DNA from: SABY01 sp964523795
GTDB lineage: Bacteria; Bacteroidota; Bacteroidia; Bacteroidales; 4484-276
Reading direction: 5' to 3'
Assembly (NCBI GenBank): GCA_964523795.1
Contig: CAZGAO010000014.1
Location: 1-64,000, forward strand
Length of the DNA: 64,000 nt
Position 1 is the stretch's first letter. Each line of letters opens with the position of its first letter. Positions 35,932-43,911 of this stretch are shown here, piece after piece. A program made the translations under genes and the position numbers. The notes under the pieces are model-generated. The model was given only the letters and a program-made list of their open reading frames with translations, ran no database searches and had not been told where the DNA came from.

Positions 35932-38850
35932 ATGAAAACAAAGTTTTTTCTTTTCCCAGTGTTATTCTGTATGTTTTCCTTGTTGGAAAGCTTTCAGGCC
36001 TCAGGCCAACCATCATCTAACAATCTGCTTAAAGTGGAGGTTTATAGCCTCGACAACGGCCTTACTGTGTTCCTCAATGAAGACCATACCCTGCCAAAAG
36101 TGTTCGGAGGTGTGGCCGTAAAAGGAGGCAGTAAAAGGGATCCGGCCAATGCCACCGGTATTGCCCACTATTTTGAGCATATCATGTTTAAAGGGACAGA
36201 TAAGATTGGTACACTCGATTACAAATCTGAAAAAATATATCTTGACAGCATTGCAAGCCTTTACGATAAGTTATCAGGAATTGATGATCCGGAAAATCAA
36301 TTGATCATTCAAACTGAGATCAACCGCTTATCTATCAAGGCATCTGAATATGCAATACCCAACGAACTTGAATCCATTCTGAGCGAAATGGGAAGCTCCG
36401 ATTTGAATGCCGGGACTGGCAATGATGCTATTTTCTATTATGACATCGTTCCTTCAAACCAGATTGAAAAATGGCTGGAAGTTTACAGCCACAGGTTTAT
36501 CAATCCTGTTTACAGGCTTTTTCAGTCGGAACTTGAAACCATTTACGAAGAGTACAATATGGACCAGGACGACCGCATTGATGCTGCTTTTGAAAAGTTT
36601 ATGGAACAAATGTATCCTGGTCATCCTTATGGTGTCCCGGTGATCGGCTATCCCGAACACCTTAAAAAACCCTCCATGAGCGAAATGGATAAGTTCTTTC
36701 GCACCTATTATGTAGCCAATAATATGGCACTTGTGTTAAGCGGCAATTTCAACAGTGAAGAAATAAAACCAGTTATCCAGGAAAAATTCGGACAATGGAA
36801 AAGCGGGGAAATCCCGGTATTCCCGGAGGAATACAAGGTTGATCCTTTTGAAGGCCGAACGGTTTTCAAGAAAAGGCTCAGTCCTATCAAATTCGGGATA
36901 CTGGGTTTTAGGTCTGTACCATCCGGGCACAAGGATGAGCCGGTTTTGGATGTAATTAACCGTATGTTAACCAATGAGTCCAAAACAGGCCTTCTGGATA
37001 GACTCGTAACTGATAATAAACTGATGTGGGCAGAGGCTGAGGGGGTCAGGTACACACTTGCCGGAGATGAAATTATATTTATTTACCCAAAAATCATTGG
37101 CCAGTCAATAAAAAAAGGAGAAGAACTGGTTCTTTATGAGCTTGAGAAATTAAAAAGGGGTGACTTTGATGAAGCATTTGTCGAAGCCGTTAAAACCGAG
37201 ATGCTTGTTGAATACCAGCAATTCTTTGAAGACCAGATCACCCGGGGCTGGATAATGGTGCAGTCATTTGTAAATCAACAGGACTGGCAGGAAGTACTGG
37301 ATTATAAAGAGCAGATAGAGAAAATCAACAGAGACGATATTGTCGCTGCTGCCTTAAAATATTATGGCGATGATTACCTGGCTTTTTATGCTAAGACAGG
37401 ACTGCCCAAAAAGAAAAAGATCGAAAAACCACCTTTTAACCCTGTCCTTTCCGGCGAAACAAAAGAGCAATCGGAATATGCAAAGGAATTGAGTAAAAAG
37501 CCGGTAATAGAAATAGAACCGGAATTCATAGAATTTGGGGAAGAAAAAACCGGTGATGGAAATGTTCAGATAAGCAAGCTCTCAGAGCTTACCCATATTT
37601 TCAGGGTCAAAAACCCGGTTAATGACATCTTCAGTCTCAAAATAAAAATAGGGATCGGGACATATCATCTGCCTGTTTTGAAACAACTTGCCGAATATAT
37701 CCAACTGATAGGAACTGAAAATAATGATTATGCATCATTTAATCAAAAGCTACAGAAACTGGGCACAACCTGGTATGCCTCTTGCGACAAGGATTATTTT
37801 ACAATGGAAATTTGCGGGCTTGATAAAAACTTAGACCAATCTCTGGAGTTGATCAGTGAACTACTTTATCATCCTCTACCTGAAACTGAAAAAATAAAAC
37901 TGCTATACCAGATGGCTAAATCCGATGAGAGATATGAAAAAAATGATGGATACGAACTCTCAAGGGCTCTTTACGAGTACATCAAGTTAGGCGGGAAATC
38001 GGGATATCTGAACCGCTTATCAGCCAAAGAAGTAAAGAAACTATCACCGGATACATTGTTAAATGTCCTTGATAAAATACTGCAATATGAAATGTTTATC
38101 CATTATTCAGGTACTCAAAACATGGATGAACTTAAAAAGTCAATAGGTAAGCATTTGAATATTGAAAAAATCAGAGTCAGAAGCACCTCGCCAGAAGATC
38201 GCATTTTAACGCAGTATTCTGAACCAATGATTTTTATTCATCATGATAAAAATCCAATCCGGAGTAATATTTATTTTTTGTACAATAGTGACCCGGTTGA
38301 AGAAGCCGATATTCCATATATGAATGCATATAACGAGTTTCTCGATGGCGGGATGCACTCCCTGTTGTACCAGGAGATCAGGGAAATGAGATCCCTTGCG
38401 TATTCAACAGGTGGCATGTTTGTGCCACCATTTTACAAAGATGAAACTGGTTACCTGGTAAGCTATATTGGCACACAGGCAGATAAAAGCATAGACGCAA
38501 TCGGAACAATGCTTGACTTACTCAATAGTACACCGGAGAGGCATGAAAAAACCGAATTAATAAAACAGGCTATTATTCAGAAAATAAATTCGGAAAAACC
38601 TGATTTCAGAAATATTTCGGAATGGGCAGAAAAGTGGTACAGGCAGGGATACAGTACCGACCCAAGACAAAGTTGGATACAGGGTTACAAAGAGCTAGAT
38701 TTTGAAAACATTGTTGATTTTCATAATAAATATATAAAAGACAGGCCAATGGTAATTGGTTTGGTTGGGGATACAAGGAAAATAGACAAAGAAAAACTCA
38801 AAACCTTTGGAGAAGTTAAAATGGTTAGTAAAAAAGATATTCTTAACTAA
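35932..38850 (+). CDS. M16-family zinc metallopeptidase (two-repeat pitrilysin/insulinase type), secreted
   Basis: The 972-aa product has a signal peptide (MKTKFFLFPVLFCMFSLLESF). The inverted zinc motif HxxEH is intact, His79-Tyr-Phe-Glu82-His83 in IAHYFEHIMFKGTDKIG, with the third ligand Glu in LETIYEEYNMDQDD. The second half (about 555-960) is the inactive M16 C-terminal repeat, as usual. An inserted helical segment (about 100-150) after the zinc motif is longer than in many relatives. Such periplasmic peptidases degrade unfolded peptides. It lies 73 nt after the PorP/SprF gene on the same strand and faces the small CHAT gene convergently. Confidence 0.9.
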   Translation: MKTKFFLFPVLFCMFSLLESFQASGQPSSNNLLKVEVYSLDNGLTVFLNEDHTLPKVFGGVAVKGGSKRDPANATGIAHYFEHIMFKGTDKIGTLDYKSEKIYLDSIASLYDKLSGIDDPENQLIIQTEINRLSIKASEYAIPNELESILSEMGSSDLNAGTGNDAIFYYDIVPSNQIEKWLEVYSHRFINPVYRLFQSELETIYEEYNMDQDDRIDAAFEKFMEQMYPGHPYGVPVIGYPEHLKKPSMSEMDKFFRTYYVANNMALVLSGNFNSEEIKPVIQEKFGQWKSGEIPVFPEEYKVDPFEGRTVFKKRLSPIKFGILGFRSVPSGHKDEPVLDVINRMLTNESKTGLLDRLVTDNKLMWAEAEGVRYTLAGDEIIFIYPKIIGQSIKKGEELVLYELEKLKRGDFDEAFVEAVKTEMLVEYQQFFEDQITRGWIMVQSFVNQQDWQEVLDYKEQIEKINRDDIVAAALKYYGDDYLAFYAKTGLPKKKKIEKPPFNPVLSGETKEQSEYAKELSKKPVIEIEPEFIEFGEEKTGDGNVQISKLSELTHIFRVKNPVNDIFSLKIKIGIGTYHLPVLKQLAEYIQLIGTENNDYASFNQKLQKLGTTWYASCDKDYFTMEICGLDKNLDQSLELISELLYHPLPETEKIKLLYQMAKSDERYEKNDGYELSRALYEYIKLGGKSGYLNRLSAKEVKKLSPDTLLNVLDKILQYEMFIHYSGTQNMDELKKSIGKHLNIEKIRVRSTSPEDRILTQYSEPMIFIHHDKNPIRSNIYFLYNSDPVEEADIPYMNAYNEFLDGGMHSLLYQEIREMRSLAYSTGGMFVPPFYKDETGYLVSYIGTQADKSIDAIGTMLDLLNSTPERHEKTELIKQAIIQKINSEKPDFRNISEWAEKWYRQGYSTDPRQSWIQGYKELDFENIVDFHNKYIKDRPMVIGLVGDTRKIDKEKLKTFGEVKMVSKKDILN

Positions 38851-38904
38851 AAGCCACAAAAATGGGTTAATTGAAAGTAGTCCTCATAATTGCGAAGGTA
38901 TCCA

Positions 38905-39894
38905 TCAGTTCATTTTATACAACCTAAAAGGCGCAGCAAACCACAACTCAACCAAAATATTATCATCTGAATATGCCATTAATTCTTTTTTGGTTTTCAT
39001 TAAACTTTCCAATGGATTATTGTTATCCAAGTGTTTAAAAAAAGTCAAAATCGTTTTTGTGGAAGAATTACCGGCTTCGTTTGAAATTATCGGCCCTATA
39101 TAATATTCGGCGTTAAGTGTATGAAATTGATCGACAAAATTTTTCCCCTTTCCCAAATGACAGGAATCAAAATAAATAAGTTTTAGGTTTTTTTGGGTAA
39201 AAGCTGATGGATACAATATCTCATCATTTACAACAATAATGCTTTTGCAACTATCGAGGTAAATACCTCCATGCACACTCATTAATATGAAGTCCATATC
39301 CCTGGCGTTTTTTATTGTATCCAGGTTAATGTCTGTGATATAGTGAAAATCTGAAGTTTTTTTCTCATGAATCGCTCCACAGGCATTTTCAGGATCGGCA
39401 GTTAAATCGCATACAATAAATCCTTTCTGCAGATCAAGTTTCTCAATCTGGTCTAAACTTGTTTTTTCGTAACTGAAAAGAATTGGTTTTTGTTTATAAA
39501 TGAACCTCCCATTCAACCTCAGAAATTCAAAAGGAATCCTTACAGAAGACAATGTAATCTTTATGTTTATGAGGTCACAATTTTCAACCTGGGATTCAAT
39601 TGGTGCTATCAGAATTTCGCTTAAATAGTCGATCTCTTTATTTAGTTTTTTAATTACCCGGGGTCTCCCATAATTTGTTTTGCTAACAATTTTATCAAGC
39701 TTGTTGCAGCTCGAAAATACTTTCTCTGAATCATAAACAATGAATGAATGTTTCCCGGAGTCCGTGATTGCCTTAATCTCAATTTGATTGCCCTTTTCAG
39801 CTAACTCTATAAATAAGGTACCTTGAGAAAAAGTATTAGAGAAGATAAAAAACAAAAAAATGATGAAAGGCGAAGCAATCTTAATTGATCTCAT
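38905..39894 (-). CDS. Small secreted CHAT/caspase-like protein
   Basis: The 329-aa product has a signal peptide (MRSIKIASPFIIFLFFIFSNTFSQ). It lacks TPRs. Residues 95-330 have the CHAT layout: a SVRIPFEFLRLNGRFIYKQK strand region, like the L-P-x-E-L segment of CHAT proteins, then His208 in ILMSVHGGIY and Cys245 in LIYFDSCHLGKGKNF, followed by AEYYIGPIISNEAGNSSTK, which matches the G-A-x-x-V-I/A segment, and a closing LWFAAPFRLYK. With both catalytic residues present it may be an active extracytoplasmic protease. It has its own -7 box and converges on the M16 peptidase gene. Family membership is inferred from motif order; overall similarity is likely low. Confidence 0.68.
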   Translation of the reverse strand: MRSIKIASPFIIFLFFIFSNTFSQGTLFIELAEKGNQIEIKAITDSGKHSFIVYDSEKVFSSCNKLDKIVSKTNYGRPRVIKKLNKEIDYLSEILIAPIESQVENCDLINIKITLSSVRIPFEFLRLNGRFIYKQKPILFSYEKTSLDQIEKLDLQKGFIVCDLTADPENACGAIHEKKTSDFHYITDINLDTIKNARDMDFILMSVHGGIYLDSCKSIIVVNDEILYPSAFTQKNLKLIYFDSCHLGKGKNFVDQFHTLNAEYYIGPIISNEAGNSSTKTILTFFKHLDNNNPLESLMKTKKELMAYSDDNILVELWFAAPFRLYKMN

Positions 39895-39952
39895 AATTTA
39901 TTAATTTAAATAAATATTTAGCTGGTTAAATCAGATAGAAAGTTATTTCCTT

Positions 39953-39960
39953 CAAAAGTA
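39953..39960 (-). promoter_or_regulatory. -7 box for the small CHAT gene
   Basis: Minus-strand TACTTTTG fits TAnnTTTG; transcription would start near 39946, giving a leader of about 50 nt to the ATG at 39894. Confidence 0.4.
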
Positions 39961-40016
39961 TTAATAATTCTGAAAAAGCACTATTGTTTTTCTTTCGGTG
40001 TGCAAAACCAGGTGGG

Positions 40017-40388
40017 ATGAACCCAATAAACAAAACGGTACAGACGATTACGGATTTTCTGGCCTTCTGTTCAGCCACCGTTCTGCCTGGCGTGGTAATT
40101 TTTGCAGTCCTTAAATCCACTATTCATAGCTTAACTTCCATCCATGTAGTTTTGTTTTCAGACATCAGAATTTATCCCAATCCGGCCAAAGATGTTTTGC
40201 TTATTGATTTGGGTTCTGCAAATGCTGCCTACCTCGACATCCTGAATATTCACGGGCAAAGGATGCTTACATTGGAATTAAATAATTCCAACAAATCCGT
40301 TGATATTTCTGAATTGCCAAAAGGCTTGTATTTCGTACAATTCAAAATCCAAAATAAAACCCTTTGCAAAAAACTGATGAAAGATTAG
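40017..40388 (+). pseudogene. 3' remnant of a T9SS-secreted protein gene (type A sorting domain only)
   Basis: The frame ends at TAG 40386-40388 and is open from before ATG 40017 (124 aa). Residues 45-124 form a complete type A sorting domain: IRIYPNPAKDVLLIDLGSAN, ILNIHGQRMLTL, VDISELPKGLYFVQFKIQN and the basic end KKLMKD. There is no signal peptide; the N-terminal 45 residues do not resemble a mature domain. It is therefore the tail of a lost gene rather than a working protein. Its last 81 bp are repeated at 41829-41909 beyond the ATPase gene. Confidence 0.7.
40299..40379 (+). repeat. 81-bp direct repeat, copy 1 (end of T9SS sorting domain)
   Basis: The segment runs from GTTGATATTTCTGAATTGCC to AAAAAACTGATG and matches 41829-41909 at 80 of 81 positions (T at 40326, A at 41856). 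The copies are in the same orientation, 1530 bp apart, and flank the DUF4143 ATPase gene. Confidence 0.9.
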
Positions 40389-40431
40389 TGATGCACCGCA
40401 TCCAATATCGTTAGGTTTTTTTTATCGATCA

Positions 40432-40469
40432 GGGCGGTGGCAGTTTTTGCCATTGCCCTTGTTTTTTTC
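40432..40469 (+). terminator. Rho-independent terminator after the T9SS remnant
   Basis: GGGCGGTGGCA (40432-40442) and TGCCATTGCCC (40448-40458) pair over 11 bp with two G-U wobbles and a 5-nt loop, followed by TTGTTTTTTT. The same bases also lie in an open frame (40413-40556, RFFLSIRAVAVFAIALVFFF then TKHKKGGAKEL) with no start codon, which could be the remnant of a membrane-protein gene, so the terminator role is not certain. Confidence 0.55.
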
Positions 40470-40545
40470 TTCACCAAGCATAAAAAAGGCGGTGCTAAAG
40501 AACTGAATATTGTGTATCAATCGGGCGGGCTAACTTCCATCCAAC

Positions 40546-41715
40546 TTAATCGTTGATGTCATCCAGGCCGTTCCAGGGTATAATACGGCTGGTGCCAATT
40601 TTTTGTTTTACCGTTCCGCCATATACAAGCATGGTTTCTGAAGGGATATCGGGGAAGTTTCGTTCCCAAAATTTTAATGGTTTTAAAAACGAAGTGGAAA
40701 ATGTTTGACCCGATTTTATCTCTATAATCTTTAGCTTGTCCCCTTCATCAATAATCAAATCAATTTCATTTTTGTTATTGTCGCGGTAATAATAAATATT
40801 TTCGGGCAATCCTTTATTATACCTGTCTTTCAACATTTCTAATAATATCAGGTTCTCGAACAATCCACCTCTCAGGTAATGACTTTCAATTTGCTTTTGC
40901 TTGGTGATGCCCAGTAAGAATGCCGCGAGCCCCGTATCCGTAAAAAAAAGCTTTGGCGATTTTATCAATCGCTTGTTCAGGTTTTTGTAGTAGGGTCGCA
41001 ACAAAAAAATGATGTGCCCTGCCTGCAAAACCGATAGCCATCCTTTCACCGTATTTACGCTCACCCCGGCATCGCCCGAGATTGAAGATAACTCGAGAAC
41101 CTGGCCAACCCGTCCGGCACAAAGCCGCACAAAGTTTGAAAAGAGCTCAAGGTTTACAATATTTTTTATTTGCCGCACATCCCGCTGAACGTAAGTTCCA
41201 AAATATGCCGGGTAAAAATCAGCCGGATCGATACCCATTTTGTATTTCCCTGGAAAAAAACCATGGAAAAGGTAGTACTCAAAGTTCATGTTGGGATCAG
41301 CATAATCTGAATTTTGAAGTTCATTATAACTCAGCGGCAGAAGATTTACTAGTGCTGTCCTGCCTGCAAGCGATTGGCTCACTTTTTCGAGCATCAACAA
41401 ACTTTGTGATCCTGTTAAAATAAAATGTCCTGGCCTTTGGGTGTCGTCAACAATTTCCTGAATATACGACAACAATTCTGGCACATACTGAATCTCATCG
41501 ATAATTACATTGCCGCTAAAGCTCTTTAAAAAACCATTTGGATCAGTGCTGGCAAGTAATCTTTTCTCAGGATTTTCAAGGTTCACATATTGATGTTCCG
41601 GAAATTCAGCTCTCACGAGCGTGGTTTTCCCCGATTGTCGTGGGCCGCTTACTGTAACTACAAGAAATTTCCCGGCAAGTTGACGAAGTTTTTCTGCAAT
41701 ATGTCGTTTTATCAT
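40546..41715 (-). CDS. AAA ATPase with DUF4143 (ATP-binding protein, AAA_14 type)
   Basis: The 389-aa product has an N-terminal AAA domain: Walker A SGPRQSGKTTL (about 23-33), Walker B VIIDEIQ (about 70-76), and sensor ILTGSQSLLML. The C-terminal DUF4143 part ends with YYRDNNKNEIDLIIDEGDKL, IIEIKSG, the D-x(n)-E-x-K core of the PD-(D/E)XK nuclease fold. The family is very common and mobile in Bacteroidota; the cellular role is not established. A perfect 15-bp inverted repeat overlaps its promoter and the predicted transcript is leaderless. The gene lies between two copies of an 81-bp T9SS-domain fragment, which suggests arrival by recombination. Confidence 0.9.
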   Translation of the reverse strand: MIKRHIAEKLRQLAGKFLVVTVSGPRQSGKTTLVRAEFPEHQYVNLENPEKRLLASTDPNGFLKSFSGNVIIDEIQYVPELLSYIQEIVDDTQRPGHFILTGSQSLLMLEKVSQSLAGRTALVNLLPLSYNELQNSDYADPNMNFEYYLFHGFFPGKYKMGIDPADFYPAYFGTYVQRDVRQIKNIVNLELFSNFVRLCAGRVGQVLELSSISGDAGVSVNTVKGWLSVLQAGHIIFLLRPYYKNLNKRLIKSPKLFFTDTGLAAFLLGITKQKQIESHYLRGGLFENLILLEMLKDRYNKGLPENIYYYRDNNKNEIDLIIDEGDKLKIIEIKSGQTFSTSFLKPLKFWERNFPDIPSETMLVYGGTVKQKIGTSRIIPWNGLDDIND

Positions 41716-41719
41716 TCGG

Positions 41720-41759
41720 CAAAGCTATACATATTTGCAAAGGTTTTGCAAATATGTAT
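41720..41759 (-). promoter_or_regulatory. Promoter overlapped by a perfect inverted-repeat operator (DUF4143 ATPase)
   Basis: On the minus strand, TTTG (41752-41749), a 21-nt spacer and TAGCTTTG (41727-41720) form a full Bacteroidota promoter. The ATG starts 4 nt after the -7 box, so the transcript is probably leaderless. A perfect inverted repeat, ATACATATTTGCAAA-N3-TTTGCAAATATGTAT (41727-41759 on plus), covers the space between and including the promoter elements, the expected position for a repressor operator. Each arm also contains the smaller palindrome TTTGCAAA. Confidence 0.7.
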
Positions 41760-41828
41760 AACTATTTTATCAGAGTAAAGAAAATAATTTACATGGCAGA
41801 GGTTTCGGGTTCACGTTTTTAGAAAACA

Positions 41829-41909
41829 GTTGATATTTCTGAATTGCCAAAAGGCATGTATTTCGTACAATTCAAAATCCAAAATAAAACCCTTTGCAAA
41901 AAACTGATG
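41829..41909 (+). repeat. 81-bp direct repeat, copy 2 (orphan T9SS sorting-domain end)
   Basis: This is a near-perfect copy of 40299-40379 but with no gene attached upstream: the bases before it (AGAAAACA) do not continue the T9SS domain. It supplies the -33 TTTG of the promoter of the next gene. Confidence 0.9.
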
Positions 41910-41924
41910 GATAATTTAATTTTG
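41893..41924 (+). promoter_or_regulatory. Complete Bacteroidota promoter for the MltD-like gene
   Basis: TTTG at 41893-41896, a 20-nt spacer and TAATTTTG at 41917-41924 match the -33/-7 consensus. Transcription would start near 41930, about 50 nt before ATG 41980. The -33 element lies inside repeat copy 2, while the -7 box lies outside it. Confidence 0.6.
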
Positions 41925-41979
41925 CCGAAATAATATTTTCTGGCTTCTATGGTTAATGTACTTAATTCAAAATTTAACT

Positions 41980-43884
41980 ATGCAAATCCAACGATTAAAT
42001 ACCATACTCCTCATTTTATTATTTGGCTTTTTTGGGCTTTCGTCCTGCCATGTTTTTCAAAAGTCGAAAACTGTCGATACTGCCGGAAATGCTGTTGTTG
42101 CTGACCAGTATCAGGACGATGACCTGACTTACGACAGCGAAGAGCGGCAGGATATGCTCGCGGAGCAAACGCTGGTGCCCGAGCAAGCGGTGGCCGATAC
42201 TGCCCTGGCTTACGATACCGTTTCGTATGTCGAATCTTTTGGCTATCAGGATACCCTGCTCACCTATTCCAATCAGCGGCTCAACGACCGTGAGCTTGCC
42301 GAAGACATCGTTAGTTCATCGCCGGCCATCCGGGTTTTGGACAGCCTGGTGAATATTCGATTTTTTAATGATGATGATTTTATTACTGACCGCGATAAAC
42401 TCAATATTTATCATTACGGCCTAAACGAAATTCCAACCTTTGCTGATTCGGTTTACGAAGCCCGCATCGCAAAGCTAAATCGGCACACGCCCTTTGAGCT
42501 GACTTACAATAAAACCGTGCGTAACTTCATCGATCTTTATACCGGCAAAAAACACGATTTGTCCAGTCGTTTGCTGGGCTTGTCGGAGATTTATTTCCCT
42601 ATGTTCGAGGAAATTCTCGATGAGTACGATTTGCCGCTGGAGCTTAAATATCTGGCGGTGGTTGAATCGGCATTGATTCCTACGGCTGGTTCGCATGCCG
42701 GAGCCAAGGGGCTATGGCAGTTTATGTATCGCACAGGCAAGGTTTATGGCCTGGAAGTTTCCACGATGGTTGACGACCGCTACGACCCATACAAGGCCAC
42801 CATCGCGGCTGCACAGCACCTCAGGGATTTGCACGACATCTACAACGACTGGTCGCTGGCACTGGCGGCCTACAACTCGGGGGCAGGAAACGTGAACAAG
42901 GCCATCCGCCGTTCGGGAGGTTTGAGAAGCTATTGGGCAATATGGCCATACTTGCCCCGCGAAACGCGTGGCTATGTGCCCGCTTTTATTGCCGTTTATT
43001 ACATGATGAACTATCCGGCCGAACACAATATTTTTGCGGTGGATCCGGGAATTTTGTACAACGGGATTGATACCGTGCATGTAAACGATCTTCTTTCTTT
43101 TGATCAGATTTCCGAATTTTTGAATATTCCCTACAACGATGTTAAGTTTTTGAATCCTTCATTTAAAACCGGAGTTATTCCTGCCGATGCCGATAACGTA
43201 TATGTGCTGCGACTTCCCCGCGAATATGCTGGTGAGTTTGTATCTCACGAAAGTGAAATATATGCTTACAAAACAGAGAAAGGTGTGGCTCGCGACCAAC
43301 TACTGGCACAAATCGAACAGGCCAAGAGCCGTAACATCCATTATGTGCGCAGCGGCGAAACCCTGGGGCATATTGCCCGGAGGTATCATACCTCGGTGTC
43401 GAACCTTAAAGCATGGAACAACCTGCGGGGAAGCACCATTTATCCCGGCCAAAAACTTACGGTGTATGCCAGCCCCGGTGGCAATGCCACAAGCCGGCAA
43501 TCATTGCCCGTGCAGCGCGATGGCGAGAAATCGTATCACCAGGTAAAAAGTGGCGAAAACCTGGGGCTGATAGCTAAGAAATACAAATGCTCGACCACAG
43601 ATCTGCGCAACTGGAATAATCTTAAAAATTCAACCATTTATCCCAATCAAAAGCTCATTGTTTATAAACCGGTGGAAAATGAAGAGGCCAAAACTGAAGT
43701 GGTGAAAACAGGAACAGGCGAGGTAAAATATCGCTACCACACGGTAAAAAGTGGCGACACGCTGTGGGAGATTGCAAAACAATACGACGGTGTTACCGTT
43801 AAACAACTCAAAGCATTGAATAAGCTTCACAACAGTAACAAGATAAAACCCGGACAAAAGCTCCGGCTTGCTGTGGTGAGCTAA
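41980..43884 (+). CDS. mltD: Membrane-bound lytic transglycosylase with three LysM domains (MltD-like)
   Basis: The product is 634 aa from ATG 41980, which places a lipoprotein signal at the very start (MQIQRLNTILLILLF, lipobox LSSC, Cys at about 23); ATG 41956 would add eight residues. An SLT-type catalytic domain (about 195-330) contains YLAVVESALIPTAGSHAGAK with the catalytic Glu229, GLWQFM, and LALAAYNSGAGNVNKAI. Three LysM peptidoglycan-binding repeats follow, each H/V-x-S/R-G-E/D-x-L-x-x-I-A with a closing YPGQKL-type end. It cleaves peptidoglycan glycan strands, forming 1,6-anhydromuramic ends, from the inner leaflet of the outer membrane. The DUF4837 gene starts 27 nt downstream, so both are probably cotranscribed. 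Confidence 0.93.
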   Translation: MQIQRLNTILLILLFGFFGLSSCHVFQKSKTVDTAGNAVVADQYQDDDLTYDSEERQDMLAEQTLVPEQAVADTALAYDTVSYVESFGYQDTLLTYSNQRLNDRELAEDIVSSSPAIRVLDSLVNIRFFNDDDFITDRDKLNIYHYGLNEIPTFADSVYEARIAKLNRHTPFELTYNKTVRNFIDLYTGKKHDLSSRLLGLSEIYFPMFEEILDEYDLPLELKYLAVVESALIPTAGSHAGAKGLWQFMYRTGKVYGLEVSTMVDDRYDPYKATIAAAQHLRDLHDIYNDWSLALAAYNSGAGNVNKAIRRSGGLRSYWAIWPYLPRETRGYVPAFIAVYYMMNYPAEHNIFAVDPGILYNGIDTVHVNDLLSFDQISEFLNIPYNDVKFLNPSFKTGVIPADADNVYVLRLPREYAGEFVSHESEIYAYKTEKGVARDQLLAQIEQAKSRNIHYVRSGETLGHIARRYHTSVSNLKAWNNLRGSTIYPGQKLTVYASPGGNATSRQSLPVQRDGEKSYHQVKSGENLGLIAKKYKCSTTDLRNWNNLKNSTIYPNQKLIVYKPVENEEAKTEVVKTGTGEVKYRYHTVKSGDTLWEIAKQYDGVTVKQLKALNKLHNSNKIKPGQKLRLAVVS

Positions 43885-43911
43885 TTTTTATTGAACTAAA
43901 ACAAATTTAGG

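Noticed and set aside
40413..40556. Open frame coding a membrane-like segment after the T9SS remnant
   Set aside because: It has no start codon and overlaps both a good terminator and the end of the ATPase gene; kept only as an alternative in the terminator entry.
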